64,000 nucleotides of DNA. Source: Rutidosis leptorrhynchoides. Taxonomy: Eukaryota > Streptophyta > Magnoliopsida > Asterales > Asteraceae. Position numbers and translations under genes: made by a program. Location of the stretch: positions 207,113,001 through 207,177,000 of the forward strand of contig NC_092336.1 of the NCBI RefSeq assembly GCF_046630445.1, in the 5' to 3' direction. The first letter of the stretch is position 1. The number at the start of each line of letters is the position of its first letter. The notes below the pieces were generated by a model, which was not told the origin of the DNA, made no database searches, and saw nothing but the letters and a program-made list of their open reading frames with translations. Positions 28,896 to 41,642 of the stretch are shown one piece after another.

Positions 28896-29430
28896 AATTG
28901 TTTCTTCAATTAACTCCAACCCAAATTCAAGATCTAACAAATACCTAATACAACCTCAATTTAGGGTCTCAAATAATTTAACGCCATCTCACAATTTCAT
29001 TAAATCAACGGTCAATTATCACCCCCATGCACCAAATTTCAAGACACCCAAATTACAAAAAACCAAGAAAACCCTAATCTTGATTTCAATGATGAAAATT
29101 TACATAATTCTTCAACACCCACCAAAAATGAAAATCATAATCACCCAAATATGATCAAGTATTAGATGGGCTCACCCAAATTTGTTGAATTGATTGAAAA
29201 AAGGTGGGAATTTTTTGAGAAAAGAATATGATTGAAACGTAAATTGAGATGAGAGAGAAATAGTAATATAATATTAATATAAAATATAAAATGGTGTATG
29301 TATATGTGTAAAGATTGAAGAAACGTGAAAAAGAAGGAGAATGGGAGAGAGAGAGGTGAAAAAAGAACGATGGATATGTGAGGAGGATATTGATGAAGAA
29401 GAAGAAAAGCAGGTGTCAATATTTTGCTTT
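28896..29430 (-). other. Leader and promoter region of the kinase gene
   Basis: Upstream of the kinase ATG. The stretch 29338-29366 is GA-rich on the plus strand, i.e. a CT-rich tract on the gene strand, which is common near plant transcription starts. No firm TATA box. An intron in the leader is possible but not proven. Confidence 0.4.
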
Positions 29431-30014
29431 TTTCTTTGTCTTTTTATCATATTATATTAATTAATTAATTATTAATTAACTAAAATTAATAATAATTAAT
29501 TAATTAATACTCCGTAATTAACTATATAGTAAAGTAATTGCTTAATTATTTATTATTAATCTATTTATTTAATTTAATTTAAATACTTAATATTAAATTG
29601 TTTAATTGTTTAATTATTTAATTATATAAATTTATATTATATGTATTATTATTATATTATAAATTATAAATATATATAATACTAATGATAAATAAAGAGA
29701 TATAAATAAAAAATTAATATTATAAAATTATTTATTATTAATATTTTAAGTATAATTTTTTTTTTATAATATAATTAATAGATATAGTATAGTATTATAT
29801 ACTCGGTATCTTTATACATATTTATATTTTTTTTAGATAAACGAGGAAACTCTCTTATTAACGAGCACATTGGCTCCCCATAGAAGGTAAAACCTCGAGT
29901 AATCAAGTCCCCTATATTTATATTCTTCTTTTTGTCGTCATGGTTTTTGTTAATTTCTTTATTTCGGATATAATTATAGTGATATATTTGTTTGTCTTCA
30001 TAGTAATATTTAAG
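29431..30014. other. Very AT-rich intergenic DNA
   Basis: Almost pure A and T with many ATTAATTAAT motifs up to about 29820, then a short ordinary stretch. No gene or element end recognised. Confidence 0.6.
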
Positions 30015-30022
30015 GTCATTTC

Positions 30023-30606
30023 TGTGCCTGGCAAACGGGTCAGGTTGGGTCGGTTTGGGTAACGGGTCAATATGGTTTTGGGTTGAAATGGGTCATAGGT
30101 CAAACGGGACAATTTTTTAAACGGGTCAAAATGGGTCAGGTTGGGTCGGTTTGGGTAATGGGTCGAAACGGGTCACAGGTCAGTTGGGTCAAATGGGTCA
30201 AATGGGTTACATCGCTTTTTTTTTTTTTTTACATTTATTACATTATTTTAGTTATTATTATTTATTATATATACATAAGAACTATTAATAAACATAATAA
30301 ATGATATAACCATAAATGCTTTCATAAACTTTTGACGGATGAAACTTTTTGTGCTCGACCCATTTGACCCGCTCACAAAACCCATTTGACCCATTTCTAT
30401 TTATTGATTTTTGAGTATTGATACCCATTAGACCCGTTCCTTCAGTTTTTTTATAGAACTCAATAGGTTGGAGAGAAACACATTTAGAACTTTTTTTTAA
30501 GTTTTAATTTACATTTTTAGGCTTAGTTTTCTCAAGACCCAATTGACCTGAAAGTTTGACCCATTTGACCCGAATTTAAGTGTGTGGGTCACAATTGCCA
30601 GGTCTA
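30023..30606. mobile_element. hAT-type MITE with 8 bp target duplication
   Basis: The 8 bp GTCATTTC occurs directly on both sides (30015-30022 and 30607-30614). Inside, the ends are TGTGCCTGGCAA and, in inverse, TAGACCTGGCAA, a form common to plant hAT elements. Both sub-terminal zones are packed with GGGTCAAATGGGTC motifs in opposite orientation, typical of hAT transposase binding arrays. At 584 bp without an ORF it is non-autonomous. Confidence 0.85.
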
Positions 30607-30614
30607 GTCATTTC

Positions 30615-31370
30615 ATTGTTTGAAAACCGTGATAGACTTGCATAATATTCAAAGATTACTAAAACTTTTATAGGAAATTATCAATTTTACTTTCAATATA
30701 CAAATAACTTCATTTGTTACTAAAAGTGTAATAACATGCATGATATTATCTGTTAGTGAGCTGTGAGCTGGTTTTCATCATACGGATATATAATAAAGAA
30801 GAAACGATTACAAGATAGTCATCATGATTATTATGTTAACAAAACATTTAGTAATCAACAAAAAAAATATTTGTTAAAAACCATTAGTAATCAGCAAAAA
30901 AATGTAGCTACATGCCTGCGTGTAAATAATTACATAATTATTTGATTATTATGTCAGCAAAATGTAAGTAATCAACAAAATTTTTGGCAAAAAAATATCT
31001 ACGTCTTCCTAAACATCATCAAATGCAATTTTGGAAAAGCAAGTTGAGAGGAGACATAATTCTTATAAAAATGCCATTTTAAAAACACAAATGTTGTTTT
31101 GAAAACATAATTTCAAACACTCTCTTATACGGTTTCAGTGAGTCTACTAAACCATGGAATTTGTTACATTGATCTATTAACATTTGGACTCTACTGTGAT
31201 CTCGTTTTTTCAGTTGAATTCTACTTCATGTTTTTAATCACTCTTAACCGAAACTACACTTTATGTATCAATTGAAAATCATAACTTACATCTATAATGT
31301 TGAAAAAGACAAGTAAAGTCACAAGTAATTATTTCCGGCTATAACTCACAAGTAAAGTCAAGGTTGAAAA
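30615..31370. other. Intergenic, nothing recognised
   Basis: AT-rich DNA with two short related stretches around AATCAACAAAAAAATATTTG (30855-30975) but no gene or clear element. Confidence 0.5.
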
Positions 31371-31376
31371 AAGACG

Positions 31377-31676
31377 TGAGACGGGGTCGAGAACTTAAAA
31401 TGTCAAGACAGGGGGTCGAGACGGATGTTGACTTTTATATATACACACATATTTTAAAGCAAAAAAACTTCGTTGACCAGTTTGTACCTATAATCGTTAT
31501 TACCCTTAATATAATACAAAAAAGTAATACTAATCTTTTTGACCGAATTTAATCGAATTTTTGACTTTTGATCGTCGTTGTTAACCGAATTTTGACTTTT
31601 GACCCGACCTTTCCTGCCTTTGACCAAACTTTTGACCGTTGATCGACTTATTAGACGGCGAGACGGGGTCGAGACG
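31377..31676. repeat. Element-like stretch bounded by GAGACGGGGTCGAGA
   Basis: GAGACGGGGTCGAGA occurs at the left and right borders in the same orientation, and the text between is periodic with TTTTGACC and TTGACTTTTGA. It resembles other dispersed TTTGACC-rich repeats in the window. Class unknown. Confidence 0.45.
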
Positions 31677-31746
31677 GACTAGTCACCAAAACATCGTTGA
31701 TCAAGCATATTTTCACGAGGTCAAGGTGAACCTACGCTTAAGTGCA

Positions 31747-32304
31747 TGATAGGGTTTAAGGACTAACAATATTCGAACCTCCGACGCTTAGTCGTGGATA
31801 ACCCACATCGGTATCGTTTTGATTCCGACAGGGTGGCCGATTTGAGAGTCCACCAACAACCCAGCATACGGGGTTTAGTGGCCCAAAGACATGAAGGTTT
31901 TATAGTTCGAGACATACCTGAAAGTCTTTATGTGAGAGATCGTATGATGCTTGTTCGTACGATATTGTGTATGCTATGTTACGTATGAGTAACCGATGAT
32001 TTTAGGGTTTGGGAGCTATGTATTTATAGACTCGCGAATTAGGGTTTTGATAGGATCTCATCCCTAATTAAATGCGATCTTATCCCAACTAACTTTCGTT
32101 ATTTAAGGAAAAGAATCTGAATTAATTATACCGTACATTCTTCAAAAATATACTGGACCCTTATGCAAGTATACGAAACTCGCATCAGATGGTATAGGCG
32201 CATAGAATGAGACTATACCCTTGTCATATGTCTTACATGGCAATTAGTGTGCGGTACAGGACTTTGGATGCGTAATCCGCATGGTCATGCGGATATGCGT
32301 ATCA
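31747..32304 (-). repeat. 3' LTR of the Tat-type element
   Basis: Read on the minus strand it starts TGATACGC and ends CCCTATCA, a TGATA..TATCA inverted end. It is set by the polypurine tract that precedes it. The partner LTR is outside the window, so the borders are not cross-checked. Confidence 0.6.
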
Positions 32305-32310
32305 TTAAGT

Positions 32311-32361
32311 CCCCCCAGTTCGGTGTTATATACAATGGAATTTAGTGTATGACGTCGAACT
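32311..32361 (-). other. Hairpin plus polypurine tract of the Tat-type element, copy D
   Basis: An inverted repeat with AGTTCGGTGTTATA against TGTATGACGTCGAACT, all mismatches in the stem being allowable as G:U in RNA. On the minus strand it leads directly into GGGGGGACTTAA and the LTR, the same order as at 13492. Confidence 0.7.
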
Positions 32362-32745
32362 AGCAAGAAAACTTATACACATAATGAACCATAAAAATTC
32401 CTTGAACCAAATGAACATGCTTAATATTTTGTTTGAATGCCTAGTTGGATTCCAATTGTAACCAGATAGTGCATAAGATTATTTAAATATATATGCGTAA
32501 CCGGATACTGTATTAGCATTAAATGCAATGTATGTGTGCAATCACTAAACTGTCTTTTCGGCTGCATTTCCTGCACCCGAGGTGACAACTGTCACTGTTT
32601 ACCGAAAAGGTAATGATTGTAATTATGCAACCGCCTGGTAATGCTAACGTGCACCAGGCATCTTAACAAAGTGTTTAGCTTAAGATTGAAACACGTGTAC
32701 GGTCGTGATTACACCTTTGTTATTTTTTGACCTACGTATTTTCTC

Positions 32746-32753
32746 TATAAATA
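32746..32753 (+). promoter_or_regulatory. TATA box for an antisense transcript in the Tat-type element
   Basis: TATAAATA on the plus strand with a pyrimidine-rich leader after it. It is followed by a donor GTGTGT at 32862 and an acceptor TTTTGTAG just before the ATG at 32962, the form of a leader intron. Confidence 0.5.
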
Positions 32754-32961
32754 GGGTTTTGGCATATTTCATCTCGTAATCTTTTCCATTTACAGTCATT
32801 CAAATCTTTTCATCTTCTCTGCCAGAAAACCCTTTTTTTCAATTTATCTTATCGTAAAAAGGTGTGTATCACACTTTTATACTTTGTTGCGTTCTACTAT
32901 GTAACCTTAGTTACATACTAACTACGTATGCATATTTTTTTCAATTTATTTTATTTTGTAG

Positions 32962-34108
32962 ATGAAGATGGAATCATATGCACCTGTTTCTGCCGTCGAC
33001 TCTGGTAATCTTACCAATTCTCCGGCTAGTCATTCGGACACTGTACCTTCGCTTTATAAAGCCCCCGAAGCCAGAAGCCTTGGTAACCATAAGAGGTTTC
33101 TTGATGAAGGTATTTATTTTGATCGTCTGACTTGCTCTTAAACTGGACTTTAAACCGTTTGTAACGTCGTTGTATCTTATTTGCAGGTCCAAGTTGTGTA
33201 TCCCACTATTCTTCATGTGCCAAGCGTGCATGCTTGAATCCTTACGATTCATCTCCATTGATCCCTAATGTCAACGAGTTTATGAAAGTGCCACTCCCAG
33301 TGTTTGCAGAACAATTTTCTTTTCTACAATCTTGTGTCCCACATCCGTTAGTACAAAAGTTTGCTGACTTTCTCCATTTGAAGAGCTCTATGTTGACGCA
33401 CAGTCGACATTATTCAATTTGGCCAAAGATCTGAACCGTCTGCACCAAAAATCAGCTGCTCTTGCCAATCCACCGGCAACATCATCGACAGAAGTAGCCA
33501 AAATAAATTCGTTAGAAGAGGACAATGCCAGACTGACTGCGCAACTTGCGGTTACTGTAACCGCACATGTGCAGGCGGAGGAGCGCATAAATGTTATGAT
33601 GTTGAAGAGACAGTAGGATGAAGACCAGCACAATGCTGAGAAGAAATTCATGTAGTCTGAGATTGTATCTTTGTCTGCAAAGCTAAAGGAGGCGGAGAGC
33701 CATGTCGTATTTCTGAATGAAAGTTTTAGTGACTGGATTGCGGCCCAGGTATCATGGGGCGCAAAACATGATGCAGTGAAGGCAGGGTATGACATTCTCT
33801 GGAAGGGTTTACCGACAATCATCCAACATGCTCTTGATTGCAAAGCTGTCGAGCAACGGTTTGGTGCAGCAATGGTGGTTGCGCGTGCTTATGAGCGCAC
33901 CTTTTTTTGGGATGTTATTTGTCAGGAGATGTATGTACCTCCTCCATTCCTCCGAATGTTGCTGAGCTTCTCCCTGATGGAACAAAAGAAAGATACGACC
34001 AAGCTTGTGCCCGACTCGAACAGATCCCCATTCCCCGTTTGCAATTTTTAGTCAATGATTCTAACATCTCCGCTCAGGAGATTGTAAATGACAAGTTCAA
34101 CTGAACTT
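32962..34108 (+). pseudogene. Antisense ORF region of the Tat-type element, broken
   Basis: Plus-strand coding text opposite in direction to the integrase. It begins MKMESYAPVSAVDSGNL and later has a coiled-coil-like stretch with AKINSLEEDNARLTAQLAV. Extra antisense ORFs between pol and the 3' LTR are a known feature of Tat-lineage Gypsy elements; their function is not known. Here the text is spread over several open pieces with a few breaks, so it is given only as a region. Confidence 0.6.
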
Positions 34109-35246
34109 GTTAGGCTACCCGAAATGGATGCTGTTTGTCTATGTTTGGGTAGCAATTTTTTGTTAGTGAGGGATGGGCCTTGCAACCTTGGAGGTTTCGC
34201 ATCCCTATATTATATTTTTCTTTTTCTTTCAAAGCAGGGTATGCATCTGATCGCTGCGTGCGAGGATGTCATATTCTCCTTAGTGTAGGGCAACGTTCCA
34301 GCCAAGCCACCCCCTTTTATTTTATTATTATTTTTTCTTTATATATTAGCATATACTAGTTTATTTTTTGTGCAAGTCACGCTATGATGTTAAGCGTTAG
34401 ACTTTATATTTTTTGCCCAACTATAATTGGTAGGTTTAACTATTATAATCGAATATATCTATGGTTATCTGCAATTATATCATTGTATTTCATAAAATTA
34501 TTATGGCGGATATAACGATTCATTACAATTTCTATGCATGTCATAACTCTAATTTAGAATAAATGTCATGATTTCATGACGGGAGCGACCCCTCAATCTT
34601 TTCATGATCTTTTTATTCTTGTGCTAACAATCTAATGTTATACACAAAAGAAGCAAACCAATGCTTGTATGTTTATACTCAAGACTTTTATAAAAAATTT
34701 TATAAGTGTTTACGCATATACAATCCAATGTAATTTATCCGTATTATAGACAAACCAATGTCTATATTCAAGAGCCTTCGGGCCACGCCAATGTCCGGGT
34801 TATTTGAACAAGTAAACCAAACTTGTATTTTATAGTCTAGACTGTGCAAGTCTCCTCTTGCGCGGTGTACAAGCGTTCAAAACAATCCAATGTTTTACTA
34901 CTGTCACCATTAAAAAATAGTATTAGTAACCAAACTAAACTATGCCACTTGAGACTCGGAGTGTGTCCCTGTGCAGCTTAGGGGCATGCAATCAACAATT
35001 GTAAAAATACACAAGTTATTTGGCTTAAACTGAATGATTCAATTTATTTCAAACATCTTTTGATCAATACTTAGTTGTCATGTTTACAATGGAAAATTAC
35101 ATAATAAAAAATTTCAAACAGCTTATTTGGGGTGATCAATCCCTCTGTTGTTTTTTATATGTAGCACCGCTTAAGTATTTGTGCATGCCAGGTGCGCTTT
35201 ATTGCTCTTCCATCTAAACTCGCGAATCGATACGCCCCTGTATCGC
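34109..35246. other. Non-coding interior of the Tat-type element
   Basis: AT-rich DNA between the antisense region and the end of pol, with no ORF that I can support. The motif CAATGTYT with AACCAATG recurs loosely around 34650-34900. Confidence 0.5.
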
Positions 35247-36232
35247 TTACACCAATAACCTTATATGGTCCCATTTAGGTCCAAGTTTACCCGTGTCTTC
35301 CACTCTGCTTACTTCATTTTTCCACCATACCATATTATCCAATTGGACAGATAATGGTTGCACGCGCTTGTTATAGTATCTTGCGATTCTTTGCTTGTTG
35401 ATTGCTTCTTTTATCGCCGTCATTTCCCTGCGCTCTTCAACCAAATTTAGATTTTCACGCAGTTCTTCGCTATTGATACTTTCATCGAAGGAAGCTATGC
35501 GCATGGTTGGTACATTTATCTTCGCGGGTATTACAGCCTTGGACCCATACACCAAACTGAAAGGTGTTTCATTAGTCGCGCTTTTTGGGGTTGTGCGGTG
35601 TGCCCACGGCACGTTTGGTAGTTCATCTATCCAACCCCTTCGGCACAACCAAAGTCTTGCTTTGATACCTAACACGATATCTCGATTTGTTACCTCACAC
35701 TGGCCGTTTGCTTGGGGGTGTGCAATTGATGTGAACGTTTGCTTTATATTTAGCTCTTGGCACCAATCACTGAATGTCAAATTGTGTACCATTGTCACTT
35801 ACTATTTCATTTGGTATTCCAAACCGGCAGACGATGTTCTCCCATATAAAATTGCGGATTTGTTTGCCTGAAATTGTTTTGAGCGGTTTGGCTTCTACCC
35901 ACTTTGTAAAATAATCAATTGCTACAACTAAAAACTTTACCCCTCCTGGTCCTGTGAGGAATGGTCCCACTATGTCAATTGCCTATTTGCAGAATGACCA
36001 TGGAGACGCGACTGGTATCATTGGATGTCGCGGAGCTTTGCTTACCGGCGCATGTAGCTGAAATGACCGACATTTGCGTATTACCTCCGCGCATCTCTAT
36101 ATATTAACGGCCAATAGTACCCAAGCCGCATTATCTTGGACGCAACTGTTTTGTGCCCTGAATGCAAAGCGCACATCCCTTTTCAAAGTATTTCGTATGC
36201 CCGAGAGACATATTAAATTAATGTGGCTAGTA
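35247..36232 (-). pseudogene. Integrase region of the Tat-type element, broken
   Basis: Minus-strand text covers the end of the zinc-binding region (LGYYWP), the catalytic core (FLVVAIDYFTKWVEAKPL, IVSDNGTQF, TSIAHPQANGQCEVTNR) and the C-terminal part (KLGPKW). These are standard Ty3/Gypsy integrase landmarks. It has several breaks, and the zinc-binding end is where the Copia element entered. Confidence 0.85.
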
Positions 36233-37090
36233 TGTTTTGATCCAAGTCGGGTCATACCCAATAACAAGCTTACCGACACCTTATTCGTATTTAATCTTAG
36301 CGATTGGTTCGTTGATTATAATACACGACACTTGAATTATAAGAAAATTGGTTTTCTTAAATCACTTGATATGTATATATATAAATTATGGAATAATTTA
36401 TATATAATGCGGATTTAATTATTTATTGGTTAAATAATTAATTAAGTTATGTTACATTTTATAAAATGGGTTTTATAAATAAAGTATACATAACATATAT
36501 ATTGGAAGTTTATAAAATATATTTTATAAAATCTAATTTTATAAAAGTATTTTATAAATTTGGTAGTGGCATTGGTAAGGGATGTTTTGCATGTCCAAGA
36601 CTCCTTTCATTGGCTACTTTTCTCATTTCCACATGCATATGTACCAAGCCTTATTTTTGGACTAGATACACATGCAAAACACATATCAAGACATTTTAAA
36701 AAAACTCTCTCTCCCTTTCACCATGAGGCTGTCCAAAATTTAGAGAGAAAAAGAAAGGGTTCGTTTGAGTTTCAAAAAGGTAATTTCAAGTGTAGAAATC
36801 CTAACCAAACTCAAGAAGGTGTTGGTGTCAAGCTTGGGCTATTACAACTTGAGGTTTCATCCGTTCGGAACTTGTCTTCATCATCATCTTCTTCGTTACC
36901 TCCTAACTTGGAGTAGGTATAATCTCTTAACCCACTTGTATTTTGTAAGCATATTTCACAACTTGATCCGATTTGGGATTTGACTTTAATCGGTTAAAGA
37001 ATAACATGTTTGTAATCGGTTTTACACGCTTCCGCAAAGTTTGTTTCTTAAATGGGTTTTAAGTCTTTTGAAACATGTTAAATCCCAACA
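36233..37090 (+). repeat. 5' LTR of the Copia element
   Basis: It starts TGTTTTGATCC and ends AATCCCAACA, TGTT..AACA ends, directly followed by the primer site. 858 bp. The 3' LTR is outside the window, so age cannot be judged. Confidence 0.8.
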
Positions 37091-37091
37091 A

Positions 37092-37105
37092 TGGTATCTA
37101 GAGCC
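37092..37105 (+). other. Primer binding site of the Copia element
   Basis: TGGTATCTAGAGCC matches the TGGTATCAGAGC form complementary to initiator methionine tRNA, one base after the LTR end. The leader 37106-38400 is non-coding. Confidence 0.8.
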
Positions 37106-38400
37106 GAGGTTGTTGGAATATGCTTCGAGATGGTTATTAAACCCACTATTTTGCATTCTATGAACATGCATGAAAGTAGAATGCAAAATTTTTCGGGTTT
37201 TGGGTGGTTGTAATTTTGGCCTAAATTTGGGGACCCAAAATGGGTTTTTGGTTTTTCCATTTTGGTCATACTTGGTTGTATGATGATGTTCATAATCTAA
37301 GCCTTGACCTTGTGGTTGGTTGAATGTTTGGTTGATTTGTTATTATTCATTTGGTATATAATAATAATTATTCATTTTGGTCATGTAATTTATTTTATAT
37401 TTGGTATGTAAAATAGATTAGGTTGTATTTTCATTTTTTAGAGAAAAATGTATTAGGATATATTTTTGTAATAAGATGAAGATACAAGATGGTGACAAGG
37501 AAGAACACAAAGAGGAAGCATTTTGGATGCAAGATTTAGTGGGAGATTTTGGAATCTCCAAATTTGTGTTTGTCCCCATTGACCGGTGACATTTATTTTC
37601 GGCTAAACAAATGTCCACCAAATTAACTTGATTGTGAACATATTCTTTGCATGCTTGGTTGTTTATTGTTTGATTATGGATTGTATGTTTGTATGCTACA
37701 AGTTTATCTCACATATTAACAACTTGCAAAGAATTAAGCTAAAATTTAATTGGTTAAATTTGAAATGACTAAAAGGATTTAGTAGTAATAAATTTGGTTT
37801 TATTACATGACATGAAAATGGATTTTCACATGTACCACACACTAAATGCATGTTAGTGTATGGTATAAAAGTTTTCTTGAACTAGAATAAAGAAACCTTA
37901 AAAACCCTTTACATGCAAAGGAAACAAGTTTAACGCCATCCTTTTGTGTGACACTTAAGCATGTTAGGGAACTCATGATGGGATAAAGGTCACCTAACCG
38001 TTATGAGCAAACTAATACGATTAAGGTGATATTCGCATGCTTGTGGGATAAAGGTCACCTAACCACTTGTATGTTAAGTTTACACGTCTATACAAGTAGG
38101 ACAACTTGGTTTGAGAATCATAAACTTAGGGTCACCGAAGTATGAGGAACAAATAGGCGTTGATGGGATAAATATGCCATGCAAAAGGATTGCATGATCC
38201 CATACCTTAGAAGTTGCAAAGGGATTGCAATTGTCATATAAATGACTACCTAGCTAAATCAAATAACGAGATAAAGGTCACCTAACCGGAATTTGGTTTA
38301 CCATTGGATTCTAAAATTTAATAAATCAATTGGATTTAAAAGGGTATTAATTGTTAAATTAAAAATTGATACTTAAACAAACTTTGTTAAATTTTGTAGA

Positions 38401-38516
38401 TGGCCGCCAATAACAACAACATTCCTAATGCATCAATCAACTTTAATAACCTATCATTGAGGTCCTTACTCGAAAATGAAAAACTCAACCATACGAATTT
38501 CATGGATTGGTTTCGC
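38401..38516 (+). pseudogene. Copia gag, first part
   Basis: It starts MAANNNNIPNASINFNNLSL and runs to the insertion point of the nested element. The later part of gag continues at 47442. Confidence 0.8.
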
Positions 38517-41053
38517 TGTCACACCCCCAAAATGGACCAGGGGTAATTGTGACCAATCATATCATAACACAGTTGTATAAGCGAGAACGACTCTAAATGA
38601 GACGTTATATTTTTAAATAAACAGCGGAAGCATTATTCAAAGTTTTACATCATAAGAGTACAGTAAATGGGAAATGTCTAAATAAAATGATAAATATGAA
38701 TGATGGATTCCATGCAAGCAGCAAAGCATACGTCAATCATCTAGTAGCAAGTAGCAGCTAGCTCAATCATTACCTGAGACAAAACATGCTTAAAGTGTCA
38801 ACCAAAAAGGTTGAGTGAAATTCACAGGTTTATAAATAATATCCAAAGTTTTAGACCACAAGATTTAGTTTAAAGTTGATTGATATAGAAATATCAATCT
38901 AAAAGTGTTGCTGCATTTTGTAATATCGCTACTAAACAAGTTTACCCTATGACACCTTGTATTGTCAGTGTCGTGGAATCATTATTATGTAACCAAAGAC
39001 CAACGGTCGAATGGTTAGAGACGTTACTCTCAATAGGCCTACTCACAATAATTAAGTTTGCATTTAAACGTAGCAATTGACGATATTACGGTAGGGATTT
39101 AGCATGAATCAAAGCATGACAGCATAGTTAACAATTTAGTACTTGTGTCTAAGTGTAAAACAGTTATAAAGCAAGCATGTGTCTCACCCTAAAAGTTGTA
39201 AAACAGTTATGAAACAGTAAAAAGTAGGGCTATGAAGTTCACCTTAGTAGCACACGAAAGAATTGAACGGAAGGACGTGACCGAGATCTCAACCTAGAGA
39301 TAGAACGTATGATCAGACATTGCCTAACAGACAATAGTATATAGTACTATATTGATAGTAATGGTTCACTAAAGAATTTCCATTTTCGGAAGGTTACTAT
39401 TTATGAAAAGTTTCCACTTATAGTAATTTTCCAATTTTAGAAAGTTCGGGTTAATCTTTAGCAAGATGTTGTACAACTCTACTCAAACTTCGTTGCTATC
39501 AAATAAGTCAGGAATGACCAGATGTAACCGAGGGCCCAGGATTCTTGACCAGAATCTAAGTCATGGCATTCGAGATCCACAAGCTTACCCATAAATGGCA
39601 ACCTAGACATCATTCACTTACGACCGTGAGTAGCGATGAAGTTCACATGAATTATACATTATCTTTGATTAACCTTCACTTTAGGTGTATACACACAACG
39701 AATTATTAATGTACTTAATAATTATATATGTGATAATATAACCTAAGTATTATTTAATATTTAGTTATTATACCTTAGTATGTCTTATATAAATTAAATA
39801 CAATTACCTTTAAATAAATACCTAAATTACTTCAAAAATAATAGTGTTTTATTAATCGAACATTATTCAAAAATGTCTAAATAATTAATTAAATATGTAA
39901 AAATTATATACATAATTTTTATAGTCTTAGTTAATCATATATATTAGTATAAAAATTTAAGAAAACGTTTTTATTATATTTTTATATTTATTTTTGTTTT
40001 TACCCTTAATGTATTCACAAAACAATTTTAATTCTACATAATTACTAAATAAATCCAAATAATTATTTTTATAATTTTTATAAGTTTCTATCAGTCTAAT
40101 AACCTGTAGAAAAATATTTAAAAAAATATTTTTATTATTTTATATTTATTCTTAATTTACCTTCGAATTACATAATAATAGAGTTTAATTATGTAATAAA
40201 TACCAATTCGACCCAAGTAATTATTTTTATAATTTTTTCAGATCTATATAAGTTTTATAAACTCAGAAAAAAATTATATATATTTTATTTTTGGTTAAAA
40301 GTATTTATTACGAATTTTACATTGTTTTTAAGTTTAAACACTACATACTTCGTATTTAATTATAAATAATATTCCATAAATTATCAAAATTATTTTTATG
40401 CATCATAACACTTATAATACTAATTATAACATATAAACATAATTAATTTCGAATTTTACAAAGAATATACAATAAATATAAATATAAATGACAATATTGA
40501 AAAAAAATTAATAAAAATAGAAAGTACCTTAAATTTTCTTCAAGGTTTTGAGAGAATAACTTAAGTTTTTGTGTTTGGGAAGAAAAAATGAATGAGGAGC
40601 CATGTATTTATAGGTAAAAAATGGTTGGTGAAAAGAAAAAAAATAATAAAATAAAAGTGCCAATTTTGACAAAATAATAAAAACATGTTAAAAATGTTTT
40701 TAATAAGTTTTTGTTTTTAAAAAATATTTAGTCAAAATTCATGGGCTCATTATTTAATTTATAAAAAAAAATCTTATTTCTTTTTTTTTATAAGCTAAAA
40801 ATATAAATAATGATTAAAATAACTTATCATTTAATTAATAATTATGTTACATATAGTTTTATATATAATACACATTAATATTAATATTAACTAAAGTTAT
40901 TTTATATAATTAGTATAAACTTTAGTTAACAAAACATGTCGACAAAAAAAAAAAATATTTAATCAACGTCAAATTTAATCATATATTAAGTATGGATAAC
41001 AACCCTAGGGGCAAATTAGTCAATTCAAGTATGGAAATATGAGGGTTGTTATA
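38517..41053 (-). repeat. Left LTR (3' LTR) of the 8.9 kb nested element
   Basis: 2537 bp, very AT-rich in its middle. It matches 44888-47436 throughout. Confidence 0.93.
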
Positions 41054-41387
41054 GTACCTACCCGTTAAAGAAATTTCGTCCCGGAATTTGATAGAGATCG
41101 TCATGGTTGATAATAAGTATGTTTTCATGACGGATATGAGTTGGAAAATAGAGTTTTATCACTATTGAGTAATAAAACAATTCGATTACGTGAAGAGTAT
41201 GAGTGAAGCTATCGTAAAAAAAAATGAAATGAGGAAAATAAAGATTTGTTTTTAACTCTTGACGTAATTAAAGTTTATTTTCAGAATTCAAGGGATTTAA
41301 AGAAAATCTTTATAATCTGTATAAGATTTGATTCTCCGGTAATTAAGGAAATTAAAATTTCCTTGATTATTGTGTCTAGAATTTTGC

Positions 41388-41394
41388 TATAAAT
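41388..41394 (+). promoter_or_regulatory. TATA box of the plus-strand ORF in the nested element
   Basis: TATAAAT in the context GCTATAAATTAG, 81 bp upstream of the ATG at 41469, followed by a CT-rich leader. Confidence 0.5.
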
Positions 41395-41468
41395 TAGCTT
41401 CTTCTGTTTCATTATCTTCACCACTTCTATACTTTCTTTCTCGATTCATACTTCCAAAGATTGTGAAA

Positions 41469-41642
41469 ATGCTCCATCCAGTTCTTATCCTGGATATTTT
41501 TCTGACTATTGTTTCTGTCATTCTTCTTTTTCATTTACCCCCAGAGGAATCTGTTTACTTCTACAATTACCTTGGGGTTATAGTGTTTTTAATTCTCCCG
41601 TGTCGTTATGTTGCTATACGCATTGATATACACGGTTTGTAA
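41469..41642 (+). CDS. Small two-membrane-segment ORF in the nested element
   Basis: From the ATG at 41469 the ORF has 57 codons and reads MLHPVLILDIFLTIVSVILL at its start. It shows two hydrophobic segments (about residues 5-21 and 33-46) with a short polar PPEES-containing turn between. The frame stays open 33 codons further upstream to 41370, but the TATA box and leader favour 41469. It runs against the direction of the element's primer site. No family is recognised, and a chance ORF is possible. Confidence 0.4.
   Translation: MLHPVLILDIFLTIVSVILLFHLPPEESVYFYNYLGVIVFLILPCRYVAIRIDIHGL

Larger units (their letters stand above)
31747..36232 (-). mobile_element. Ty3/Gypsy Tat-type retrotransposon, broken, left part
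   Basis: Right to left on the minus strand it shows integrase text, a long non-coding and antisense-coding zone, a hairpin with polypurine tract, and an LTR of 558 bp ending at 31747. At 36233 a Copia element has entered it, so its remaining 5' part must lie beyond that nest, outside the window. The integrase reads like Tat-lineage elements (GPGGVKFLVVAIDYFTKWVE). It carries several breaks and looks old and inactive. Confidence 0.8.

Noticed and set aside
35395-35871. Plus-strand frame of 158 codons
   Set aside because: Shadow of the minus-strand integrase region, which has clear family landmarks.
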